A program made the position numbers and the translations under genes. From positions 372,001 to 436,000 of the forward strand of contig NZ_JAOCQD020000003.1 in NCBI RefSeq assembly GCF_025290835.2: a stretch of DNA of 64,000 bases, given 5' to 3'. Source of the stretch: Aquabacterium sp. OR-4. GTDB taxonomy: Bacteria; Pseudomonadota; Gammaproteobacteria; Burkholderiales; Burkholderiaceae_C. Positions 25,890 through 32,897 of this stretch are shown here, piece after piece; the first letter of the stretch is position 1, and every line of letters starts with the position of its first letter. The notes under the pieces are model-generated. The model had not been told where the DNA came from. It did not search any database and worked only from the letters and a program-made list of their open reading frames with translations.

Positions 25890-26035
25890 CGGGGTCGGTC
25901 GGGGCTGGCGTAGGGGCAGGCGGCAGGGTCGGGCCACCGGGTCGGAAAAAACGGGTCGCGTGGGGTTGGCCACCGGTGCGGGCCGCGGGCCGCGGGCAAT
26001 CGATGATGGTTCAGCGCTTGGCGCAGCGTCTTGCG

Positions 26036-26836
26036 TTATCTGGCTGATGGCTGGCGCACCAGCCGCGGCAGCAGTTCGGCCAGGTGGATGCCGGCGGCGG
26101 CCGCGGCGCTCAGGCTGGCGGCGTGGGCCGGGGCCGCCCCTGGCGGGCCGTCGGCCAGCGGCACATGGCCGGCGCAGGGCACGCCCAGGGCCTGGCTCAC
26201 CAGCGCCAGTTCGCCAGCGCCGTGCAGCGCTGTGGCCGGCCCGGCGGCCGGCGGTGGCCATGGCCCACCGGTGGCCAGCCAGGCCACCGGCCGGGCACCC
26301 TGTTCGGCCACGGCCAGCCGTGCGCGCTGCGCTGCGCCGGGGGTCAGGCGCACGCACAGCAGCAGCGGCAGGTGCAGGCGCCGGGCCATGCGCGCCAGCA
26401 GTGGCCCGGTGGCCGGGGCGCCTTCGGCCACCGCTGGCGAAAGCCAGCCGCCGATGCCCGCCACCACCACCGCATCGGCCCAGGTGGCCAGCACCTGGAA
26501 GGCCTCGCGCACCGGCTGGGCACGCAGGCCCGGCCCATCGGCGCTGGCCGCCACGCGCGCCGCACCCGGGCCGCTGGCCGGCCGTTGCGCCGGCAGCACG
26601 AAGGGGCACACCGCATGCGCCGGCAGATGAAACGAGGCCGCGGCCGCCAGCCGCGCCACGCGCGCGCTGTGCAGGCCGCCACCCGGGGCGGGCAGGCCGT
26701 CGCAGGCCAGCGGGGTCATGGCGGCCACGGTGCCGCCCAGGCCACGCAGGCGGTGCACCAGGGCCAGGGCGGCCTCGTCTTCGCCATCGTCGGGGCCCAG
26801 GCCGCTGACCAGGCAGCTCAGCGGCGCCGAGGCCAT
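26036..26836 (-). CDS. Dethiobiotin-synthetase (BioD)-like protein with a lost P-loop
   Basis: From ATG 26836, 266 residues align along their length with BioD: LSCLVSGLGPDDGEDEAAL against the P-loop strand, GTVAAMTPLA against GYRTAGYKPVA, ADAVVVAGIGGWLSP against ADWVLVEGAGGW, and LPLLLCVRLTPGAAQRA against the following strand. But the nucleotide-binding lysine and threonine (GKT) are replaced by G18-E19-D20, and the active-site lysine of the KP motif by T41. ATP use and dethiobiotin synthesis are therefore unlikely. It ends the region between the second acyl-CoA dehydrogenase and atuA, in a locus with a biotin enzyme. Function unknown; a pseudoenzyme is inferred. Confidence 0.7.
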   Translation of the reverse strand: MASAPLSCLVSGLGPDDGEDEAALALVHRLRGLGGTVAAMTPLACDGLPAPGGGLHSARVARLAAAASFHLPAHAVCPFVLPAQRPASGPGAARVAASADGPGLRAQPVREAFQVLATWADAVVVAGIGGWLSPAVAEGAPATGPLLARMARRLHLPLLLCVRLTPGAAQRARLAVAEQGARPVAWLATGGPWPPPAAGPATALHGAGELALVSQALGVPCAGHVPLADGPPGAAPAHAASLSAAAAAGIHLAELLPRLVRQPSAR

Positions 26837-27005
26837 GCCGCGGCCGCTGGCGGGTGCCTGCGCAGCAAGGCCGGAATGGGCGGGCGCCACCATGGTGCGG
26901 CCATCGTGGCGATGGCGGTGCCCTGGCGTCTTGCGGCCAGTGGCTGTGCCGGCTTGGCGAAAACGCCATGCCGGCGGCGCCGCGGCCCGGCTCAGCCAGT
27001 GCACA

Positions 27006-27028
27006 CAAGCCATGCCGCGCACGGCTTG
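27006..27028. promoter_or_regulatory. Candidate operator between the BioD-like gene and atuA
   Basis: A 23-base near-palindrome starting CAAGCCATGCC and ending GGCTTG has nine of eleven arm pairs matching. It sits about 50 bases upstream of the atuA start. In Pseudomonas a TetR protein (AtuR) is known to bind inverted repeats before atuA; no such regulator gene is in this window. Confidence 0.5.
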
Positions 27029-27076
27029 CTAGCCTGTGCGCATCGGGTGCATTGCCCGGCCACCGGAGAGCAGCGC

Positions 27077-28885
27077 ATGCCAGCCCAGCCAGACAAGATC
27101 GTCCGCATCGGCGGCGCCTCGGGCTTCTGGGGCGACAGCATGGTGGGCGCGCCGCAGCTGGTGAACGCGGGCGGCGGCGAGGTGCCCGACATCGACTACC
27201 TGGTGTTCGACTACCTGGCCGAGACCACCATGGCCATCCTGGCCTCGGTGCGGGCACGCAAGCCCGAGATGGGCTATGCCACCGACTTCGTCGACATCGC
27301 AATGAAGGCCGTGCTGCCCGAGGTGATGCGGCGCGGCATCAAGGTGGTGGCCAATGCCGGCGGCATCCACCCGCAGGGCTGTGCCGCGGCGCTGCAGGCG
27401 CTGGCCGACAGCCTGGGCCTGGCGCCGCGCATTGCCGTGGTGGAGGGCGATGATGTCTCGGCCCAGATGCCGGCGCTGCGCGCGGCCGGCGTGACCGACA
27501 TGTTCAGCGGCGCGGCGCTGCCCGAGAAGGTGCTCTCGGCCAATGCCTACCTGGGCGCGTGGCCGGTGGCCCAGGCGCTGGCCGCGGGGGCCGACATCGT
27601 GATCACCGGCCGCGGCGTCGACAGCGCGGTGACGCTGGGCCCGCTGATCCACGAGTTCGGCTGGTGCGCCGACGACTACGACCGCCTGGCCGGTGGCAGC
27701 CTGGCCGGCCACATCATCGAATGCGGCTGCCAGGCCACCGGCGGCCTGCACACCGACTGGCAGGCCGTGCCCGACTGGGCGCACATCGGCTACCCCATCA
27801 TCCACTGCCGTGCCGATGGCAGCTTCGAGCTCACCAAGCCCGCCGGCACCGGCGGTGCCGTGCTGCGCGCGGCAGTGGCCGAGCAGCTGCTGTACGAGAT
27901 CGGCGACCCCGGTGCCTATCAGCTGCCCGACGTGTGCTGCGACTTCCGCCAGGTGCACATCGAGCAGCTGGATGCCGGGCGGGTGCGCGTGAGCGGCGCA
28001 CTGGGCCGCGCGCCGGGCCGGCAGTACAAGGTTTCGGCCACGCAGATGAGCGGTTGGCGCTGCGCCGGCAGCATGGTGATCATCGGCATCGATGCGGCGT
28101 CCAAGGCACTGCGCACCGGCGAGGCCATGATCGAGCGCACCCGCGGCATCCTGAAGAGCCTGGGCCTGCCCGACTTCAGCCACAGCGCCATCTCGCTGCT
28201 GGGCGCCGAGACCCTGTACGGCCCGCATGCCCGCACCGGCCAGGTGCGCGAGGCCTGGCTGCGCGTGGTGGTCGATCACCCGATGAAGGCCGCGCTCGAG
28301 ATCTTTGCGCGCGAGGTGGCGCCGGCCGGCACCAGCTGGTCGCCCGGCACCACCGGTCCGGGCGGTGGCCGGCCCGCGCCCTCGCCGCTGATCCAGCCGT
28401 TCTCGTTTCTGCTCGACAAGGCGGCCGTGCCGGTGCACTGGCGCATCGGCGCGCAGCAGGGCGTGGTGGCGCTGGCCGATGGCGGCGTCACGCCCGCGGC
28501 CCCGGCCCTGCCGGCGCCCGCAGCCTGGCGCGAGCCCGACGAGCCGCAGGTGCTGGTGCCGCTGCTGAAGCTGGCCTGGGCGCGCAGCGGTGACAAGGGC
28601 AACATCGCCAACATCGGCCTGATCGCGCGCCGGCCCGAATGGCTGCCGCTGCTGTGGGACCGCATCACGTCCGAGGTGGTGGGCCGCTACTTTGCGCACC
28701 TGGTGCTGGGCCGGGTGGAGCGCTTCCACCTGCCCGGCATCGACGCGATGAACCTGCTGATGCACGAGGCGCTGGACGGTGGCGGCCCGGCCAGCCGGCG
28801 CATGGACCCGCTGGGCAAGGGCATCGGCCAGATGCTGCTCGATCTGCCGGTGGCGGTGCCGCAGTCGCTGGCCGCCGGGCTGTAG
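27077..28885 (+). CDS. atuA: AtuA family protein (DUF1446)
   Basis: A 602-residue protein starting MPAQPDKIVRIGGASGFWGD after a GGAGAG ribosome site. The N-terminal two-thirds is DUF1446: YLVFDYLAETTMAIL, ATDFVDIAMKAVLPEVM, KVVANAGGIHPQGCA, ADIVITGRGVDSAVTLGPLIHEF. The C-terminal part has LLKLAWARSGDKGNIANIGLIARRP, the AtuA C-terminal domain. AtuA is needed for growth on citronellol and geraniol in Pseudomonas, but its reaction is not established. The upstream frame is open much farther, but the glycine-rich start and ribosome site fix 27077. It is divergent from the operon holding the BioD-like gene and the second dehydrogenase. Confidence 0.88.
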   Translation: MPAQPDKIVRIGGASGFWGDSMVGAPQLVNAGGGEVPDIDYLVFDYLAETTMAILASVRARKPEMGYATDFVDIAMKAVLPEVMRRGIKVVANAGGIHPQGCAAALQALADSLGLAPRIAVVEGDDVSAQMPALRAAGVTDMFSGAALPEKVLSANAYLGAWPVAQALAAGADIVITGRGVDSAVTLGPLIHEFGWCADDYDRLAGGSLAGHIIECGCQATGGLHTDWQAVPDWAHIGYPIIHCRADGSFELTKPAGTGGAVLRAAVAEQLLYEIGDPGAYQLPDVCCDFRQVHIEQLDAGRVRVSGALGRAPGRQYKVSATQMSGWRCAGSMVIIGIDAASKALRTGEAMIERTRGILKSLGLPDFSHSAISLLGAETLYGPHARTGQVREAWLRVVVDHPMKAALEIFAREVAPAGTSWSPGTTGPGGGRPAPSPLIQPFSFLLDKAAVPVHWRIGAQQGVVALADGGVTPAAPALPAPAAWREPDEPQVLVPLLKLAWARSGDKGNIANIGLIARRPEWLPLLWDRITSEVVGRYFAHLVLGRVERFHLPGIDAMNLLMHEALDGGGPASRRMDPLGKGIGQMLLDLPVAVPQSLAAGL

Positions 28886-28917
28886 CCGGCCGCGGCGCGG
28901 CCGGGCGACATGGCCCT

Positions 28918-28985
28918 GCCCGGGCGGGCAGGCGCTCAGACACCCAGGCGGGCAGGCACCCGGGCGGGCAGGCGCTCAGGCGCTC
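28918..28985. repeat. Short GC-rich direct repeats
   Basis: Three imperfect copies of a unit built on GGGCGGGCAGGC(G)CTCAG lie between the convergent atuA and DUF429 genes; the last reaches the DUF429 stop codon. Probably slippage products. Confidence 0.6.
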
Positions 28986-29800
28986 AGGATCCAGCCCTCC
29001 AGCGCATCCACCCCGGCCGGCAGGCCGTATCCGGGCTGGGTGCTGGCCCAGGCGGCCTGCATCAGGCACAGCACGGCGTCCAGTGTGTCGCCGCGCGCAT
29101 CGGCGGCCAGGGCGTCGCGCTGCGCCGCGCTGAGCTTCAGGCGCAGGCCCAGCGCGCTGCGGCCCTGCTCCAGCGCCTCGACGATGTCCTTGCGCGCGAT
29201 CAGGCGCTCGGGCGTCTGCCTGGCGGCGGTGTCGCTCTTGTAGCTGCGGGTGCCGATCAGCGCCCGTGCCAGCAGGCCCGGGTAGGCCTCCAGCGCCTGG
29301 CGGTCGGCCGCCGGCGCCACCGGCCCGTGGGCCGGAAAGCCCACGCCGGCCGCGCGCAGCAGCGGCACGCCGGCATGCAGCATCCAGGCCACGGGCGGGT
29401 TCACCCACTTCATGCTGGGGCTCGATCCGGCCGGGCCATCGGTGGCGCGGTGGGCAAACTTGGCGCCCACCGGGCGCGCATGGCAAAAGGCCGCAAAGGT
29501 CTCGCGCAGCTGCTCGCGCGGCTGGGCGGCGTAGTGGTCCATGCAGGCGGCCCAGTCGCCGGGCCAGCCAAGCTGCAGCACCAGCTCGCGCGGCAGGCCG
29601 AACGGCAGATCAAAGCCGCCCAGCCAGGGGCCGGGCTGCTGCAGCCAGTCGCCAAAGGCCGCCAGCGTGGCAAAGCGCTGCACGCCGTCCAGCCGCAGCA
29701 CCGCGCCCAGGCGCGTGCCCTGGGCCATCACGATGGGTTTGGCGCGGCTGGGCGCGCTGGAGAAGTCGACGCCGATCAGCGCCGCAGGTGGGTGGTTCAT
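28976..29800 (-). CDS. DUF429 domain-containing protein
   Basis: A 274-residue protein. The start MNHPPAALIGVDFSSAPSRAKP and the FGGFDLPFGLP-like segment (LGGFDLPFGLPREL) are typical of DUF429, predicted from structure to have an RNase H/actin-type fold with acidic residues such as the Asp in GVDFS. KWVNPPVAWMLHAGVPLL and a C-terminal GDTLDAVLCLMQAAWA also fit. ATG 29800 is chosen over 29824 because the homology begins just after it. Function is unknown. It follows the EamA transporter gene by 40 bp on the same strand. Confidence 0.8.
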   Translation of the reverse strand: MNHPPAALIGVDFSSAPSRAKPIVMAQGTRLGAVLRLDGVQRFATLAAFGDWLQQPGPWLGGFDLPFGLPRELVLQLGWPGDWAACMDHYAAQPREQLRETFAAFCHARPVGAKFAHRATDGPAGSSPSMKWVNPPVAWMLHAGVPLLRAAGVGFPAHGPVAPAADRQALEAYPGLLARALIGTRSYKSDTAARQTPERLIARKDIVEALEQGRSALGLRLKLSAAQRDALAADARGDTLDAVLCLMQAAWASTQPGYGLPAGVDALEGWILSA

Positions 29801-29840
29801 CGGCCCGATTGTCGGGCGCGGCACTGCGCTTCACAGCGCC

Positions 29841-30719
29841 TCACAGCGCCAGCAGCATCACCCCCAGCGCGATGCAGGCCGCACCGGCCAGGCGCGCGCG
29901 GCGGTCGCCCTCGCCCAGCAGCTTGCCGCCGATCAGCGCGGCGAACAGCATCGACACCTCGCGCGCCGGCGCCACATGCGACAGCGGCGCCAGTTGCACC
30001 GCGTACAGCACCAGCACATAGGCCAGCGGGCTCACCGCGCCCATCAGCAGCACCGCGCGCCAGTTGCGCCGGCCCTCGGCCAGAAAGCCGGCGCGGTCGG
30101 CCAGCGCACGCGGGCCCAGCACCGGCAGGCGCAGCAGGTTGCCGAGGTAGTCGAGCACGATGGGCGAAATCAGCGCCACCTTCACCGCATAGCCGTCGAT
30201 CACCGTGTAGACCGCGATCAGCAGCCCGGTCAAGCCGCCCCAGCGCAGGCCGGCCAGCACGCGACTGCGCTGCGCGGCCGCGTGGCGGCGCGCCAGCAGG
30301 GCCGGGCCGCCGGCGATCAAGAACACGCCGGCGCACACGCCCAGCACACCGGCCGCGCCGCGGGCGCTGAGCGTCTCGCCCAGCAGCAGCACCGCGCCGG
30401 CCGCCGCCACCAGCGGCCCGGTGCCACGCGCCACCGGGTACACCACGGTCAGATCGGCCCGGCGGTAGCCGGTCAGCAGCACCTGGAAGTACGCCACATG
30501 CACCAGGCCGCTGGCCAGGATCAGCGCCCATTCGCGCCAGCTGAAGCCGGGCGCATGCTGCCAGGTCAGCCACAGGCCCAGCGGTGCCCACAGCAGGCTC
30601 ACCGCCAGCGCCGACCACAGCGCAAAGTGCGGCCCGCCATCGGCCCGCTTGGCCACGATGTTCCAGCCCGCGTGCAAAAGCGCGGCCACCAGGATCAGCG
30701 CCAGCGCGGTCAAGGGCAT
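29841..30719 (-). CDS. EamA/DMT-superfamily transporter
   Basis: A 292-residue integral membrane protein with about ten hydrophobic helices in two EamA halves. The first half begins LTALALILVAALLHAGWNIVAKR and has YFQVLLTGYRRADLTVVYPVARG; the second half repeats the pattern at VYTVIDGYAVKVALISPIVLDYLG and ends AGAACIALGVMLLAL. Such proteins export metabolites or amino acids, but the substrate cannot be predicted. It is upstream of, and probably co-transcribed with, the DUF429 gene. Confidence 0.87.
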   Translation of the reverse strand: MPLTALALILVAALLHAGWNIVAKRADGGPHFALWSALAVSLLWAPLGLWLTWQHAPGFSWREWALILASGLVHVAYFQVLLTGYRRADLTVVYPVARGTGPLVAAAGAVLLLGETLSARGAAGVLGVCAGVFLIAGGPALLARRHAAAQRSRVLAGLRWGGLTGLLIAVYTVIDGYAVKVALISPIVLDYLGNLLRLPVLGPRALADRAGFLAEGRRNWRAVLLMGAVSPLAYVLVLYAVQLAPLSHVAPAREVSMLFAALIGGKLLGEGDRRARLAGAACIALGVMLLAL

Positions 30720-30816
30720 GGGGCGGCATTGTCGGTGCTGGCGCTACAGTGCCCGGCACACTGCTTGATCCACTGCCCCGCCCCTCTACCCCGCCCCTCT
30801 ACCCCGCCCCATTGCC

Positions 30817-31866
30817 GTGACGCCCCACAACCCCGACCTCGTGCACCTGCTGCGCGGCCCCGCGCTCGAATCCTTTCACCGCGGGGCCCTGGCCATCGTG
30901 GATGCCGGCGGCGCCGTGTGGCGCAGCAGCGGCGACATCGACCGGCCGGTGTTTCCGCGCTCGGCCAACAAGGTGCTGCAGGCGCTGCCGCTGGTGGCCA
31001 GCGGCGCGGCCGAGGCCTTCGGCCTCAGCGATGCCGAGCTGGCCCTGGCCTGCGCCTCGCACAGCGGCGAGCCGGCGCATGTGGCCACGGCCGCCGGCGT
31101 GCTGGCCAAGGCCGGGCTGGGTGCGCAGGCGCTGGAATGCGGCACCCACTGGCCGCGCGACGAAGCGGTGCTGAAGGCCCTGGCCCGCAGCGGCCACGAG
31201 GCCAGTGCGCTGCACAACAACTGCTCGGGCAAGCATGCCGGCTTCGTGTGCGTGGGCTGCCTGATGGCGCGCGCCGCCGGCCGCGAGCCGGGCGAGTTCA
31301 CACGCGGCTACCTGCGCCCCGATCACCCGGTGATGCGCGAGGTGACGGCCGCAGTGGCTGCCACCACCGGCTGCGATCTGGCGCGCGCGCCGATGGGCAC
31401 CGATGGCTGCGGCATCCCCACTTTTGGCGTGCCGCTGCGCGCGCTGGCGCTGGCCTTTGCCCGCGTGGCCAGCGGCCAGGGCCTCTCAGCCGGGCATGCG
31501 CGCGCCGCCCTGCGCCTGCGCCAGGCGGTGGCGGCCTCACCGTTCCATGTGGCCGGCACGGGTCGCTTCGACACCCGCGTGATGCAGCGCCTGGGCGAGC
31601 GCGTGTTCTGCAAGGTGGGTGCCGAGGGCGTGTACTGCGCGGCCCTGCCTGAGGCCGGCCTGGGCGTGGCCATCAAGCTCGACGACGGCAACACCGCGCG
31701 TGCCGCCGAGGTGGTGATGGCCGCCGTGATCGCGCGCCTGGTGCGGCTGGACGATGCCGAGCGCGGCTTCGTGCAGGGCCTGGCCGATGTGCCGCAGCGC
31801 AACTGGGCCGGCACCGAGGTGGGCCGGCTGCAGGCCAGCCCGGCGCTGCAGGCGGCGCTGGCCTGA
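30817..31866 (+). CDS. Asparaginase (PF06089/AnsA-type L-asparaginase II)
   Basis: A 349-residue protein with a GTG start. FHRGALAIVDAGGAVWRSSGD, FPRSANKVLQALPLV, LACASHSGEPAHVATA, NNCSGKHAGFVCV and MGTDGCGIPTFGVPL are signature blocks of the PF06089 asparaginase family (Rhizobium-type thermolabile enzyme), which hydrolyses L-asparagine to aspartate and ammonia. The serine in FPRSANK and the lysine in SGKH are likely active-site residues by family knowledge. No signal peptide is present, so it should be cytoplasmic. It is divergent from the EamA gene. Confidence 0.88.
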   Translation: MTPHNPDLVHLLRGPALESFHRGALAIVDAGGAVWRSSGDIDRPVFPRSANKVLQALPLVASGAAEAFGLSDAELALACASHSGEPAHVATAAGVLAKAGLGAQALECGTHWPRDEAVLKALARSGHEASALHNNCSGKHAGFVCVGCLMARAAGREPGEFTRGYLRPDHPVMREVTAAVAATTGCDLARAPMGTDGCGIPTFGVPLRALALAFARVASGQGLSAGHARAALRLRQAVAASPFHVAGTGRFDTRVMQRLGERVFCKVGAEGVYCAALPEAGLGVAIKLDDGNTARAAEVVMAAVIARLVRLDDAERGFVQGLADVPQRNWAGTEVGRLQASPALQAALA

Positions 31867-31918
31867 CGGCTGACGGCTGACGGCGAGAACGCCAGAACGC
31901 CCGAACGCCCGAACGCCG
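31863..31918. repeat. Heptamer and octamer tandem repeats
   Basis: Three CTGACGG heptamers (31863-31883) are followed by four octamers GAACGCC(A/C/C/G) at 31887-31918. They lie between convergent genes, the first heptamer overlapping the asparaginase stop codon. Confidence 0.75.
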
Positions 31919-31958
31919 GCGCGGCCTGTCCCCGCCGCGGCTTTGACGCCGCCCGGGC

Positions 31959-32801
31959 CTACGCGCCGGCCAGGCGGCCCAGCCACTCGTGCAGCGCGTA
32001 GACGCTGCGCTGCAGCCCCTCTACCGAGGGCATGAAGTCGCCCGCGGCCAGTGGCCCGGCCGGCGGCACGGCCATCGGCGCCGGCAGCAGTGCCAGGCGC
32101 ACGCCCTGGCGCTGCATGGCGCGCTCAAAGCCGGCCAGCGCGCGGCGCTGGTGCATGTCGTGCGTCACCAGCACGATCTGCGTGATGCCGGCCTGGCTGA
32201 GCAGGGCCACGGTGAACTGGGCGTTCTCGGCGGTGTCGCGCGAGCGGTCTTCGCGCCAGCGCAGGCGCACGCCCAGGTCGCGCTCGGCCACGCGGGTGGC
32301 CGCGGCGGCCTCGGTTTCACCGGGGTCGACGCCGGGCGCCAGGCCGCCGCTGAAGGCCAGCGGCAGCCCGGTGCGGCGCGCCAGCCAGGCGCCGTAGCGC
32401 AGGCGCTCGGCGGTCAGCGGCCGCAGGTCGGGCACGCCGTACTCAGGCGCCGGATCGCGGCGGCCGGCCCCCAGCACCACGATGGCGGTGCTGCGGGCGC
32501 CCTTCAGGGCCAGCACCTGCGCGTCGGTCAGCGGTGGCGGCGGCGTGGTCAGCCAGCGCGCCAGGCCCAGGCCCACGGCCGGCAGGCACAGCAGCCACAT
32601 CGACACCAGGCCCAGCACCACCAGCGCGCGGGCCAGCCGCGGCCGGCGCCGCCACAGCAGCAGGCCCAGCAGGGCCAGCAGCAGCGGCGAGGCCGGTGGC
32701 AGCAGCAGCTTGCCGGCCAGGCCCTTGAGGGCATGCAGGTTCAGTGCGGCGATCAGATCATTGGGTGACACGGCAGGGGGCGGTCGGCAAGGGCAGCGCA
32801 T
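31959..32801 (-). CDS. YdcF/ElyC-family (DUF218) membrane protein
   Basis: A 280-residue protein with two hydrophobic segments near the N-terminus (PASPLLLALLGLLLW and ALVVLGLVSMWLLCLPAVGL), then a cytoplasm- or periplasm-facing DUF218 domain: STAIVVLGAGR, ERLRYGAWLARRTGLPLAFSGG, EDRSRDTAENAQF, QIVLVTHDMHQRRALAGFERA. Members such as ElyC act in envelope (lipid carrier and peptidoglycan) metabolism. Starts at ATG 32801 and GTG 32771 both give the membrane segments; neither has a strong ribosome site. Confidence 0.82.
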   Translation of the reverse strand: MRCPCRPPPAVSPNDLIAALNLHALKGLAGKLLLPPASPLLLALLGLLLWRRRPRLARALVVLGLVSMWLLCLPAVGLGLARWLTTPPPPLTDAQVLALKGARSTAIVVLGAGRRDPAPEYGVPDLRPLTAERLRYGAWLARRTGLPLAFSGGLAPGVDPGETEAAAATRVAERDLGVRLRWREDRSRDTAENAQFTVALLSQAGITQIVLVTHDMHQRRALAGFERAMQRQGVRLALLPAPMAVPPAGPLAAGDFMPSVEGLQRSVYALHEWLGRLAGA

Positions 32802-32818
32802 GCTACCCGCAGGCCTGT

Positions 32819-32878
32819 TGGCTGGCCCTGGCTGGCGCTGGCTGGCCCTGGTTGGTGCTGGTTGGTGCTGGCCGGCGC
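32819..32878. repeat. Six decamer tandem repeats (TGGYTGGYSC)
   Basis: Six 10-base units in a row: TGGCTGGCCC, TGGCTGGCGC, TGGCTGGCCC, TGGTTGGTGC, TGGTTGGTGC, TGGCCGGCGC. They lie between the phytase stop codon and the YdcF start. G-rich on this strand, so secondary structure or transcription-end function is possible. Confidence 0.85.
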
Positions 32879-32897
32879 GGCGGGTGCCCTGCCCCGC

